From assembly GCA_030549495.1 (NCBI GenBank), contig JAUIRK010000734.1:124001-188000 (forward strand): a stretch of 64,000 nucleotides of DNA. Reading direction: 5' to 3'. The position numbers and the translations under genes were made by a program. Each line of letters opens with the position of its first letter. Position 1 is the stretch's first letter. Under the pieces are notes generated by a model. It did not search any database, had not been told where the DNA came from, and saw only the letters and a program-made list of their open reading frames with translations. This DNA is from Nectonema munidae. Lineage: Eukaryota; Nematomorpha; Nectonematoida; Nectonematidae. This document shows positions 1-11,884 of this stretch, in pieces.

Positions 1-131
1 GACAAAAAAAAGCCACCCTTTTAATTTTCTGAAAGACAATGAGGCAAAGCTAATTGTGGGAATTTTTGATGGCCCTCCGATCAGAAGGCTTTTCAAAGAT
101 CCAAAGTTTGAATGCAGCGTTGAGCTTATTT
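1..131 (+). mobile_element. Fragment of unclassified transposase-like family (same family as 15.4-16.4 kb)
   Basis: Positions 30-125 read in one frame as a segment containing GIFDGPPIRRLFKDPKF. In the longer copy at 15.4-16.4 kb the equivalent stretch reads GVFIGPQVNRLTHSVSF, so both come from one protein family. Only about 40 residues of this copy lie in the window; the rest is cut by the left edge or decayed. From memory, closely similar proteins recur as uncharacterised multi-copy proteins in arthropod and cnidarian genomes. A SINE-like repeat follows directly (143-277). Not a functional gene. Confidence 0.55.
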
Positions 132-142
132 CTAAAGGTAAA

Positions 143-277
143 GGTAACGTAGGGTGTTTTCATCGAGAAGGCACAATTACGCCTCTTGTATCGAACTATG
201 AGGAAAGTAGGCTTGATGTCGGATCGAACCCAAGACCTTGAATTATCGAGGCCAAGTATCTAACCAACCTTACTCAC
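143..277 (-). repeat. tRNA-derived SINE-like repeat, copy 1
   Basis: Read on the minus strand, this carries a B-box-like GGGTTCGATCC about 35 bases after an A-box-like TTGGTTAGATACTTGG, the spacing of a tRNA-type internal RNA polymerase III promoter. The same roughly 140-bp unit recurs at 37,717-37,860 (plus strand, about 80 percent identical by eye) and partially at 39,278-39,420. It does not fold as an intact tRNA, so a tRNA-derived SINE or its remnant is the best reading. Confidence 0.55.
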
Positions 278-2723
278 AAAAAAACACTAAATAAAATGAC
301 ATAGTTATCAAAGGGATATGCTAAAAAATATGAAAGTTAATAGGCATGCATTATATATTATTAATATTTATTACATGTTATAAAATTTGAAAAGATATAG
401 ACAATTTTAGGGCATACTAGATTAGAAACAAACTATGTCTGGAATTTATCTCCATCCCATATATACATGATGTGAGTAAATATGTTATCCCTAGGATATA
501 TATATCTTACAATTGGCTTTTTCAGTGTATTTACGTAACATAAATATATCTAAGCTTTAATTTCTCAACACCTTTATCTATCAGATTGAAGGCCTGTACT
601 TGACTTATGAACGCACAATACTCCCAAACAAAGAGTGAAAAGGACACATTATCTAGATCAGCGCTCAACAATACTAAACAAAGCCCTTCTAACCCACACA
701 CACCCGCACACAGGATAGTTATATGTTGTCGATGGTATCGTGTTTTCACTTCAAAGAGCTTGATGCAGATTGACTTGAGGGTATAAAAGTATTATTAACA
801 GTGAGTAAGTGTGAAAAGACCACCACTCTTCTACACCCACCCCTCACACCCTAAGAACAAAAACTGGCCTCAATTCTCCTCTTTAATCTGATGAAGCTTT
901 GATTCCCTAAACCCCCTTGAATAAATAAGTTCATGAGTGTAATTAGAGGGACTCATTAAGGATACGCCATCATGCATAGGTTAAGTAAGACGCGGTACAC
1001 ACAAAATATTGAGTAGACAAGACATGAAAATAGTTTTTTCATGCTCTCCACTGGAATAGCATTCACCCTATATTTTTATTAAATGAGAAAACAAGCTCCA
1101 AAGAATGCGGCTTAGTAGATAATGAGAAAATGCATAGGATACATTTACTCTCCAATTTACTAACTAAATAACCAACATTCGCGATATAACAAAAAGAATA
1201 CATAAGTCATTTATAAATTTAACTACGATTAAATCATCGAGTAAAAAATTCGCAAGTAAGCATCACTAAAAGATTACTATTTTTAAAAAATGATACGATT
1301 AAGTCTTGTTTGGGTCATTTGAAAGGAAACAAGCAAAAAATTGGCATGTAGTTGGGCCTCATAAAATTGAAATTGGAAAAATTTAGCTTATCGTCATTAT
1401 ATGACATTTAATCATTAAAAATTGAATTATAGTTCGCCTTTTTAAAATTTGGCTTCAGTATCTTCAACAATTTTTAATGGAAATCGCATCAGAGCCTATT
1501 AAATTGTTTCATGATGCTTTACAAATAATTTATTCTTAAAAATGGTGCTTTTTGGGATTGAAAAATTTCTGAGGCGAATAATTAAAAATTTCTTTTTATT
1601 TTTTGGAAAAATGCATGAACCTTTATTTTATTAAAAGCTAAGTCATGTTAGAGGTAAAATTTTATTGCATATCAAGTTAAAAAATTGGTATAACATCGTT
1701 AATTTTTTGACCATATATTGATTTATGAAAATAAATATATGGGTTTTCATTTTTATATAAACCTATACGCTCTATTTGAAGGAAATGAGATTCCATTTGA
1801 GATTGCTATGAAGTAGAGTAGAGGTATAAACAAATTATAATTAAAGTGGTGGGTAAGAAATGGCTGCGTCAAATCGGATAAGTTCAGCTAAATCGGGTAA
1901 ATGCTTGTTTCTCACGAATAAATTAAGGAGTAGAAAATAGAATGCATCAATTCTAAGATTTGTACATTGTAAAATATTAAGAGCATAAATATGTATATGA
2001 TAAAGACGACCTACCAGAAAGAAGGAATGATCGTCTGAATTTACGATTCCTTAGAGACGGTGAAGTTATTATTAATATTTATGATATTTCAGAGAGAATA
2101 TGGAAAAGTAAGGGAAGTTCTATCTGTGCACTCGGCATTTGACCAAAGAGAAAGAAAGGACACATAATTGTATCGAACACAACTCTGACAGATTCGGAGA
2201 GAGTGTGAAGGAAGAAGTTGATGTATTGATCGCCGAGCATGATGATGATAGAGAGTAGTGAATCAGTCTCAATTTAGAAGATTCCGCCTAGGGAATACTT
2301 GAAAAGTAAACATCAGCCACTACTTCCTATCAAAAATATGCCAGCATTTGAAAATGTTGAATGAAGTTTCATCAACAAGCAAAACGAGATTTCGCCACAA
2401 GTATAAAAGTTTAAACCTTCAATATTGTATAAACCGTATTTCCTAGAAAAAGAGCTTCGCCTCCTCCAATAAAGGAATATAAATACAATAACGCCGAAGG
2501 TGTTCTTCTACTCTACCTTTTCTACGAATGAAAAGTATTGAGCGGTATCTACATTTGTATGGACGCCGGGCTCTTTTTCGAGGAAATACTTTTAATTTTG
2601 AGTTGATTATGAAGTCGCTTACCTAGACAGCAATTTAGTTAGTAATAATTACTAACTTCTAAGTTTCCACACAAGAATGCTATTTGCTCTGCATTGATGA
2701 ATTCGATAAAATATTTCAGGCAC
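278..2723. other. No recognisable gene or repeat
   Basis: AT-rich sequence with only short frames (for example a 72-codon minus-strand frame at 531-749) that show no recognisable family. I see no RNA gene, TIR or tandem array here. Confidence 0.5.
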
Positions 2724-3943
2724 AAAATGGGGGAAAAACAAAGAAATTCTCACCAATACCTACAAAACTATTACACGACCCATACTAGAATATGGATCCA
2801 CAATATGGGAATCTGCTATATCTCACACTAACTTGAAAAAGATACAAACAATTCAAAACAAAAAACTGCGTTTAGCAACAGGTAACATCGTGGACACTAA
2901 CACACAACATCTTCACACAGAAACATCCATACTTCCTCTCAAAGAACACATTAATTGACACGCGTCTAACTTGAGAGCCAAAGCAGCACAAAAACATCAC
3001 CCATTAACCCATTTAAGACCAAGCAAAGCAGACAATATCTAAAAAAAGCAGACGATTTATATTCAAAGTCATTGAAAAAAGCAGACGAAGATGAAATTAC
3101 TTATGTTCCAAAATAGGAACATTGGGCGTAAATGGGTTAAACAAGTTCTACCGCGCTCAAAAACCACACAGGCACATGAAAAATACTATATTTCAAGACA
3201 ACGAACTTATCTTTTATGACACATGTCAAAACAAAGAAGACAATCAAAATCAAACATGCGTCAACAAAGCAATACACACACAAGCGGTAACCGACTATCT
3301 CTCCACACTCAAACATAACAAGCTCATAAATATCCCTCCACCAAAAATTGACACATATGAAGAAACATTATCAATTAAATTAAGACATACACTTGCTCAA
3401 CTTAGAGCCAATAAGTCAATATATTGCTCCGTGAATATCTTCACAAGATAAATCCAAAAACACATACAAATCCACTCTGTCCAGTTTGCAATCAACACCC
3501 ACACAACACTCATCATTTATTTAACTGCCCACACATTTTCACGGCACTCAAACCCATTCACTTATGCTCAAAGCCATGCAAAATAGTTAACCTACTTACC
3601 TTGTGGGGAAACCGTTTAGCAGAAGCTTGGATCTAACTCATTTACATGTATTATAAATCATATTATTATTATAAATAGATATAATAGATATATATTATTT
3701 CTAGCCATATGTAGAAGCCTTCAAAAAGCGAGCAGTACCTTATGGTGGATTTTTGCCAGTTGGCTGAAATTACACTGGTTTATCGCTGCTGCTGCGAAAG
3801 TGTAACAAAATTCTACACTTTTCCCTGAGAGTATTTGCTTTTATGGAAATTCTCTCTCAGTTTAAACAAAGCTTTGTTTTGAACTGATAGATTATACTCA
3901 TATAGAGATAGCATAATCTAGGGGCTAACAACAACAACATAAA
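2724..3943 (+). mobile_element. 5'-truncated Jockey/I-like LINE, RT C-terminus and tail
   Basis: The translation holds the conserved block after the RT fingers and palm of Jockey/I-type non-LTR retrotransposons: YKTITRPILEYGSTIWESA, then KKIQTIQNKKLRLATG, then a long C-terminal arm. It ends in a CCHC-like knuckle CPVCNQHPHNTHHLFNCPH (3,478-3,536) and the typical closing LTLWGNRLAEAW before the stop at 3,634. The catalytic RT core and endonuclease are missing, as expected of 5' truncation during target-primed reverse transcription. The coding part has an in-frame stop near 2,956, a frame shift near 3,440 and a 129-bp MITE insertion. About 300 bases of probable 3' UTR end in a short (AAC)n run near 3,930-3,943. 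A dead copy. Confidence 0.75.
3004..3140. mobile_element. 129-bp TTAA-flanked piggyBac-like MITE, copy 1
   Basis: Body 3,008-3,136, flanked on both sides by TTAA (3,004-3,007 and 3,137-3,140). Terminal inverted repeats are CCCATTTAAGACC and, reversed, CCCATTTACGCCC. A TTAA target with CCC/GGG termini is the piggyBac signature. A second copy of identical length sits at 35,600-35,728 with about five differences in 129 bases. This copy is inserted in the LINE coding sequence; removing one TTAA plus the MITE leaves the LINE frame open (HHPLNKFYRAQK), so the MITE arrived after the LINE. Confidence 0.8.
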
Positions 3944-6900
3944 ATATTTCAGAACGAAAATTAGTTTTCATTATAAATGTGAGAAAAAAAGCTCTCAAAA
4001 GAAAAAGAGAATAGAACAGGACTATGATATACTCTAACCAAGTGAAAGTTCTATACCATGATGACTCTAAAAATGAGATCTTTTTTAAAACATTAGGGCA
4101 CAGAATTTTTGGTTGAGCCGATTCTGTATCACCATAAATTACAAAGCGAAATTATTTGTACTATTTTTTATTAACAAAAATGCTGAGAGTGTGAAAACAT
4201 TGCTAACTATTACTGGGTACATCACTGCCCACGATCAAATATAGCTCAAATTAGCATTAGTATATCAATGAAGTTGAAATTAATGAGAAAAATAAGATTA
4301 CAAATATTCATTCTAAGACTTAACATTAAAACAGGAAAAGTAATATGGAAAATCTTCTCACAAGACAAACAAATCATTTAAATACTATAAAAAAAATAAA
4401 TGAGAAAAGGCTTTTTCGCCCCCCCCCCCCCACTCCCACCTTGAAATCACATTGGGGGTGTACGCGCCTTATGGAAATATGATAACTCTTTCTTTAGTAT
4501 TCTTGCGACCTACCATAAACTTTTCGTATTGCTACTATTTAATACTTGTGTTGCTGTTAGTATCTTTATTATTATTTTTAACATTAGAAGAACCTCGAAA
4601 ATAATTAAAATATAGGTTTCTGAAAAAACACGCTGTCAGTTGGTAATGAGGACAACATTTTTACGCAAAGATTCAATGAAAAAAACTTTAAGACAAATGT
4701 ACATTAGATTTCGTTTCTTAAGGTGTGTCGAGCTGAGCCGAATCTATCTATTTATTTGACCAAGAAGGAATTAGGAAGCGATTATCGTTAACAAGCAACC
4801 TTGAAATAATCGTTAATTTTTGGCAAAGTAAACGTTTTTTTCTAAAACTTTATTTTATTTAGAGTATTATTTAATGGATTCGATTCTGTTGAGTGATTAA
4901 TTAAACGTTTTTATTTTTAAAATTTTTTACGTGGCCAATGTCATTTTTTGCAGAGCTCTTCTACAAAAGATCCTTTTTTTCAAAAAAAAAATGAACTTAT
5001 CCTTTATTTCCATTCATAATTTTAGTTAAATTTTCTTAATCAAGGATTCCCTAAGTTGACAACCATTGGAAAATGCAAAAAACTAATGCTTTGATTATCG
5101 TTTTTAATCCTTAGTTTTTTAATAAAATACATCTTCGCATCTTTTAAAATAATACGGACCTAATGTGTTTTTTTAGATTATCGCCTTCAACAATGTTGTT
5201 GGTTAATATTCAGCTCTTGAAAATACATGCCTATTTAACATTTTAAAACTGGAATGGAAAGGTAGAGTTAAATTGACTTACGTAAAATACAAAAAATGGT
5301 AGAAAGTAAAGAGGGAAGAGGCATGGAATTTATGATGGAAAGAAGCTTGCTTTCGAAATCACACGCTTCAAGACATGCGCACTTGGGTCAGCAAAAAAAT
5401 GCGAAAAGGCAGTGGAAGAAGAGCGTAGAGTAGTGAGTGAAGTGGAATTACTTTTTCGATTAGCACTTTTTACACATCATAATTTTTGTTGTAGGAAGGA
5501 AGAAGGAGTAGGATGACAGAGAAGGGCAGGCAGGGGAAAGTGAAGGAGGAATCGTAGTCATCTTGCGAAATGAATGAATGAAGAACAGGGAGAGAGAGAG
5601 TAATCAAGAAAAATCAATCGAGCATTAGAATTGATTGGCTTGGCAAGCAGAAGAGAGGCAAAAAGTAGTAGTGGGATGGATGGATGGATGGATTGATAAA
5701 AAATTCAAAATTACAAAATTAAATTAAGGATTTTGTTATGAATTGACGAAGAAGAACGACGACGACAAACACTTTCGATTGTAGAGGTTTTTTCTTGATC
5801 ATCAACTATAATACTCATAGTCATAACGATGGTGATGCATTGTGAGTGGTTGGAGATATGGTAGATAAAGAGGTATGACGCAGGAAAGAAGAGGCTGTAC
5901 TCAGAGTATGAGGCTGAAACAAAGAAGCCTAGAAAGGCAAAGAGGTACTTCCAATCAAAATATGTGCAGGACAGTGCCTAAGGAGAAAATCAAGCTTTTA
6001 AACGATACTCCCTATATTACCACTGTGTTATGCCTTTTTCAACCTTTTTACCCTTGCGCAAACTTTAAAATATGTCAAATCTTTCAAGGAAGCAAAAAGA
6101 AAATATCATTTTCAAATATTTTTTTATCACGGTGTTTGGAATAGAAATAAAAGAGAATTAGATTAAGATTCTCGAATAAATCAAAACTAATAAAAGATGG
6201 CGTTGTCGCAACTGCAAATCACAAACAAAATGAAGGATTTAGAGTTTCATATAAAATGCTAAAGATTATAACACTTATTGAATTGTATGTCGTATTAGAT
6301 CTTCCTTTTCTCTCTTCGCTTCGGTTTTTCTCTGTTTTTTTGTATTCACATTTATGCATAATAAAATTTTGTTATTATTTTCAATTTTGTTTTCAGCAAA
6401 GTATTTTATATTTATTTTAAATGAAAATTCAAAAGATACAATTGAGCTTTTCAAAAGTTAGTTCTACTAATTTTATAAGCTTTAACTAACGTTGGGTTTT
6501 TGCAACGTAGTTTTTTGAATGCAAGAAATAATTTTTTTTATTTTGGGTTATTTATATGTCCTCAATGTCAACTGTATCAAATTTGCCTTTTTTATAATGA
6601 AAATTCAGCATTGGTTAAAACTTAAACACAAAGGCACGAAAACCTTTGTCAAAAAGAAAACGAAGAAAAAATCGATATTAAAATACTAGTTTGAGAAAAC
6701 TTCTGTATAAAATTTATTATTAGTGCTGGATAACATTCATACTTCTCCTTTATGATACGTCATTTAAAAAATTTTCATTCAAAAGAGCATCTAAACTTAC
6801 AAAACCTAAAATATACATTCGTTAACCTTACAATTTCTCACATAACACTTGTGGAGCATTTGCGAAACGATGAGCTGAACACACGTTGAAAATACCCTTT

Positions 6901-8246
6901 ACGATTATGGAAATCTGTAATTTTGATTCAAAAACTTATTCAATTGAATCTGATAATAATAACTTTTGTTCCAAACAATGTAATAATTAGTAGAATCCTA
7001 TTTCCTATATTGTGCGTAGACTTTTATTTAAAGGGATGGTGTGCAATTGTTTCATTATTGAAACAGTTTTTGAGTAAAAATAAATTATTTTCAATCCAAA
7101 TGCAGAAAAACTTCTGTAATTCGAAGACTCTTCTAACGAACTATTATGTCGTTATTAGAGAAGTCTCTTATTGAAGAAATCAATGATTAAAATTTGATAC
7201 TTCACACTAAAATATAATCATGATAAATCATCCTTATTTTGGATATTATACGCAGTAAGAAGGTGTCCTCTTTTAGAAGCTTTACATCTCTAAGATATTT
7301 GAATATGTTAAAAAGTTAATTTGAATATTTTTTAGTAAAACACGATTTGTCTCTAAAAATGTTTGTAAATTTTACAACAGAACCTAAATATTGTTTTCCA
7401 AAATCTTCGATGAGTGATTTATCGGCATATTTGCTTGTCTGCTAGTACACGGGTCAACCTGCTAACATGGGTTTTTCGCAACTCTGAGTTTCCCCACAAG
7501 AATGCAGAAAATTCTTGGGCTATCCCAAACTCCCTACATACATCTGGAGGATATAAGGCCACAGCTTGAAATCCTCTTTTATATACATTTCTTATTTGAA
7601 AATACATTGAAAAGCTTTGAATCAATTCTTTGTAACTATTTTTAAAAGGTGAGTTTCGCCATTTCGAATTTTGGAAATTGCTTTTATAGCATCTTTAACA
7701 ATTGCTATTGATTCATACAGCAATCATTAGGATGGAAGGATTTTTCAATCATCACATTTATATAGTTTCTCTTTTTTACGCTTCATATGGTTCTTACAAA
7801 ACTGCTTAAAATATGCTAAAGCAGTAAAGAAATAATACGTGTGATAAAATGTAAAATGAAACCAAATGATTAAAAACAAAGAATATTCATTAAACTTAAT
7901 ACCGTATGTTTAGAGAGCTACAAGGATTATGGATAATCTAATTTATTAAAAGTAAAATCAAACTAGGATTTATAAAAATAAACTTTTAAGTATACCTTTC
8001 CCGATTACGGAGAACGAAAAAGATGCGTCCATAAAACAATTTCTAAGTCTCTGCTGAATCTTGATATGTGATAATAGCTTAAGCGTGTAATTGTAGTATA
8101 TTATAATTTTTTTATCTCTTCGCGATGTTTTAGAAGGACCGTTTTTTCAAAATGACAAAAATAGGAAATTTAATGGATATAACTTTTCCGAAAGCTTTCA
8201 ATATATCGAAGTTACGCATTGAAAGCTTTATATTTAAGGTGTAGTA
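3944..8246. other. Non-coding AT-rich stretch with simple repeats
   Basis: No coding family recognised. It holds a poly-C tract near 4,419-4,431, a (GATG)n stretch near 5,675-5,697 and a short (GAC)n run near 5,757. The longest frame (5,875-6,144, 89 codons) has no recognisable motif and starts in purine-rich low-complexity DNA, so I do not call it. Confidence 0.5.
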
Positions 8247-8370
8247 TGTTTGTGGGATGAATTGCAAGTCGTTAACAAATTCGATTAGCGATCATCAAGA
8301 CTGACAAATCCAAGACCTGTTTTGATCTTTTGGGTCTCATCAGTTCAGCTTGTAATCCATCTCAAAAACA
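8247..8370 (-). ncRNA. Decayed hammerhead-ribozyme-like motif inside an inverted repeat
   Basis: On the minus strand CTGATGA (8,337-8,343) is followed by a 13-base hairpin-like GACC..GATC element, then AAAA where GAAA is expected, then CAGGTC with a possible GUC cleavage triplet (8,314-8,316). Outer arms 8,247-8,268 and 8,349-8,370 are inverted repeats (18 of 22 pair). Two core or stem II bases deviate and the stem proximal to the cleavage site pairs poorly, so this is at best a dead relative of a type I hammerhead. Confidence 0.3.
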
Positions 8371-9100
8371 TATACTTTATATATATTACTCAATGCAAGC
8401 ACCCAAGCATTCAATCATGAAATTTTTACGAATATTTTTCAAAACCTTCACGTATTATGGGATAGATTACAGTGGAATATGACTTTCTTAAAAGTCGTAA
8501 TATAATTTCAAAATATAAGAGTTGCATGTATTACGATAAAAAGTGTGAAACTTACTAAACAAGTTCTCTAGAACAAGAAAGCTAGATTGTGAGTTTGAGT
8601 GTTGTTGTTGGTTTCCATACAACTTCAAAGCAGTCGTATATTTCTCATCTAAGATGTTACAATTATATACAATCATACATGCATTCATATATTCTCAATC
8701 TTTTATTCTATTAAATTTTCTTTTTACAAAACACACACACACACACCTAAATGCTGTTTCTTTTTGTTTACCCAAAGGCAAAAGAATTTGGCGCTAATTG
8801 CATTTTAAAAGAGATGAATGCTATTTCCAGCTTTCTTCTATATAGTTAGCTTCTTACAAGAAAGAAGATGACAGATATCATTATAATTCGCATTGCAAGT
8901 AAGTTTTTAATCATGGACAATGTTTTTAGCCGTTTTGTCCTATCTATTTTGTATGAAGAAGAATTTGCTATAATATATCCAAAGAAACATTCTGTTATAT
9001 ACGGAAAACATAAATTGACGTAATCTTTCAAAAATGGGCCTAACGACTTAAAAAATGTACTTTATTCGTAAAAAATAGACCTAATGGTTTAATTAATTTT

Positions 9101-9260
9101 TAACAAGAAAGAATAATATATTTGAGTATTCTCTTTTAAAAAGTGCGCTACTTAGACAAAGTTTTCTATGATTTCTTTTTTAACAAGAAAGAATAATATA
9201 TTTGAGTATTCTGTTTTAAAAAGTGCGCTACTTAGACAAAGTTTTCTATGATTTCTTTTT
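9101..9260. repeat. 80-bp tandem duplication, two copies
   Basis: 9,101-9,180 and 9,181-9,260 are direct head-to-tail copies differing at a single base visible by eye (CTCTTTTAAAA versus CTGTTTTAAAA). The near identity points to a recent duplication or a polymorphic repeat. No coding content. Confidence 0.9.
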
Positions 9261-11290
9261 TATCATTTTTTGCATATAGTGTTTTTAGTTCCGTATCGTT
9301 ATATAAATCTAACAAATACTTCTAATAAAATTCCAACGTCCCGTTTTCAATTATTTCTCTACATTTAACATAATAGAAGCAAAACATCCTGAAAAATTCT
9401 TTTATTTCCAATTTTTTTCATTTCTTAAACAAAATATCTTCTCCTTGAAACATTTTCCCAAACCTTCCACTTTTTCCGAAGTTTTAATAATAGTATATTT
9501 CAGCAATAAGAGACTTTCTTCTTTGTCTAACGAGTGAGTCCGGGAAAACTTAAAATTTCAAAAAGTCATTGTTTGAAATACGTTGAATAAAAATGAAAGA
9601 TCAAACAATTTTTTTTAAAAGAAAATAATATTCACATAAATTAAGTCATTTGATAAAAACTCTTGGAGTGGAAATACTCTTTTCTTTTAAATAAAAATTT
9701 TTGAAAGTATACTACTAGTTTCATTCCTTTTTATTTAAAGTAACTTTTTTCTTTAAGAATTAAAATACTAATTCGACTACGAAAAAATAAAAACAGGAGA
9801 AAGAAAAAAGAAAATCAGTTTAGTCGAAATATATATATTTAACTTTTTAATTTTAAGCAATCTTATGTATGAATATCTTTAATCGATAATTTTCATAGCC
9901 CAATGATAAGAAACTAACTGTGAAGGAACCTAAATAACTTTAGATAGTAACTTTATTTTAGCGGGCAACATAAAAATCTTTGGAGGATATACAATCGAGT
10001 AATGAGTTATCTATTCCAACAAATAAATGATTTAACCGTAAATATCAAACCTTGTGGAGAATGAGGAAACGCTGATTGGAGCAATTAAATGAAGCAGAAA
10101 TGCGTCAAACTATTAGTCATGATAAGAGCTGTTGGATCTTTCGAAGAAAAAGAGCCATTTCAAATAAGGAAAACGATATTTTATAAACCAATGCCGAATG
10201 AGAAGATTTGGGCAAATCCTTCATTGTGGTCTAGAGGAGTAAACTTCAAGAGTGGTCAGCACGAACAGCAGCTCAATGGATGATTCATTGAATGTAAACG
10301 ACAAAAAAGAGGGTCATTTATTATGCGTGATTTAAAAACGACATTTTAAATTATGTAAATGAAGTTTATTTACATATTCATTGTATATTATCAATAATAA
10401 TAATTATTTTATTCAGTTTTCTTTAAAAAGGCACTGATACGGATAATAAAGTTTTGGATCACACGACTTTCAAAATGATAATAATCTTTGCGGATTAATG
10501 TTTCAAGCATATTATTGGTATCAAAACGAGGATATCCACGAGTTATCAAGCATCCTCTTCTACACTAAAGAGAAAAATAATCACTCCTATCACTAGAAGA
10601 AGCACACACGATACTCACGAGTGTTTACATATTGGTCAGAATATTTGCAGGCAGTAACGTAGCTAGAAATGCTTATTCGAAGGGCCCAAATGGGGCACTA
10701 CATATGAGCTCCAATATCTCTCTTTTGTTTTTATGTCAGATTTCCAATTTTACCAAGGTCAATATTTCTTATTTTCATTTATCACTCACTTCCTAATCAA
10801 ACTTTGCTGACATCCACAAGTAAGTAAGTAGCTTTATTTTACAAAAGTTGATCAAAGTGGATATATATTTATCTGTATAATGAAAAAAGACATATATTTC
10901 AAATTGCTTTCAAAGATCAAGTATTTTTAAGTAAATCACAGAATTAATAAACTTTTGATGGTCGATATCAACGCGAGTAGCTGCTAGGAGATTCCAACCA
11001 GAGATTAGGGTGAGGAGAAAGAACGAATAAAAAGCATTTTTGCATAGTGGGAGAAGAATAGCAATAAACAAAAATTAATTTATATGCGATATATGATATA
11101 AAAAATAAACATTTGAGTAGCAAGCTTCATCAAGTTTTGTGTAATTGTAGAATTTTGATACTTTTAGTTGAGTAATAAAGTGAATTTAAAAATATGCATA
11201 TACAGAGGTTAATGTGAAAGTTGGTACAATCCAGGATCTTATATAGTTATAATATATTAAGCGTGTGTAACTATGAATTTATAAGTGAGA
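9261..11290. other. No recognisable gene
   Basis: AT-rich sequence. At about 10,654 a CAGTAACGTAGCTAGAA stretch resembles the CAGGG(C/G)CGTAGC termini of some hAT elements (compare 27,177), but no partner end or target duplication was found. Short frames such as 10,089-10,283 have no recognisable family. Confidence 0.45.
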
Positions 11291-11884
11291 TCACGAGTTT
11301 ATGTTCAATTGTAGTATGGCAGTGCAGAAACTTTTGTTAACGCAAATTGAATTAGATCGATAGGAATCAATTATTTCTGAGGTCAACTCTTTTTGAAACT
11401 TGTTAAAGGGCATCGAGGAAACGATAGATAATTCATAAGAATTTTTCAAAAAATTTGTTAGTTTATATGAAAAAGATTGCTTTGATTTGGAGAATTTGTA
11501 GAGAGGTATTGAAAGTTTGAACATGAGTCTTGGGGATGTTCTTCAAGTCATTAAATCTACTGATATTTGATTTGTAAGAGAATACCATCAAATTTGACTT
11601 GTTATGATTTAAAGATAATCTATTGTTGGAAACCCAATTTTTTCGCAAAACAATGTTTTTCTCCAAAAAACGTTCGTTGAAAGTATCTTTAGAAAAATAG
11701 CTGTAATATCGTCGGCATACATCAAAGTTTTAATATTTGGTAGAGCTTGAAGTAGATCGTTTATAAAGATATTGAAGAAAAGTGGAGAAAAAATGTATCC
11801 TTGTGGGACACCGGGCATCAAGTATTAATATCAAGAATTAGATCTGACATCCATCGATTGATAAAATGTGAATTACACGAGCAC
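11291..11884 (-). mobile_element. LINE reverse transcriptase fragment (GVPQG and YADD motifs)
   Basis: Minus-strand frames contain GVPQGYIFSPLFFNIFINDL followed by ALPNIKTLMYADDIT. These are the thumb-proximal GVPQGS box and the catalytic YADD box of non-LTR RTs. Downstream come NNRLSLNHNKSNLMVFSYKS and an RT C-terminal tail to about 11,291. The reading passes through at least two frame changes. The N-terminal part of the RT is missing: sequence upstream on this strand is replaced by the hAT at 11.9-14.4 kb, which probably inserted in or next to it. Clade most like Jockey/CR1-group elements; not functional. Confidence 0.7.

Noticed and set aside
893-925. CTGATGAAGC as a hammerhead core
   Set aside because: No GAAA block and no closing stem follow; only the CTGATGA string matches.
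5875-6144. 89-codon plus-strand frame
   Set aside because: Starts in purine-rich repeat DNA, shows no motif, and has no splice or neighbour support.
7419-7625. 68-codon minus-strand frame with WGNSELRKTHVSRLTRVL
   Set aside because: Looks mildly non-random but I cannot assign any family. It shares only a short CACAAGAATGC stretch with 2.67 kb.
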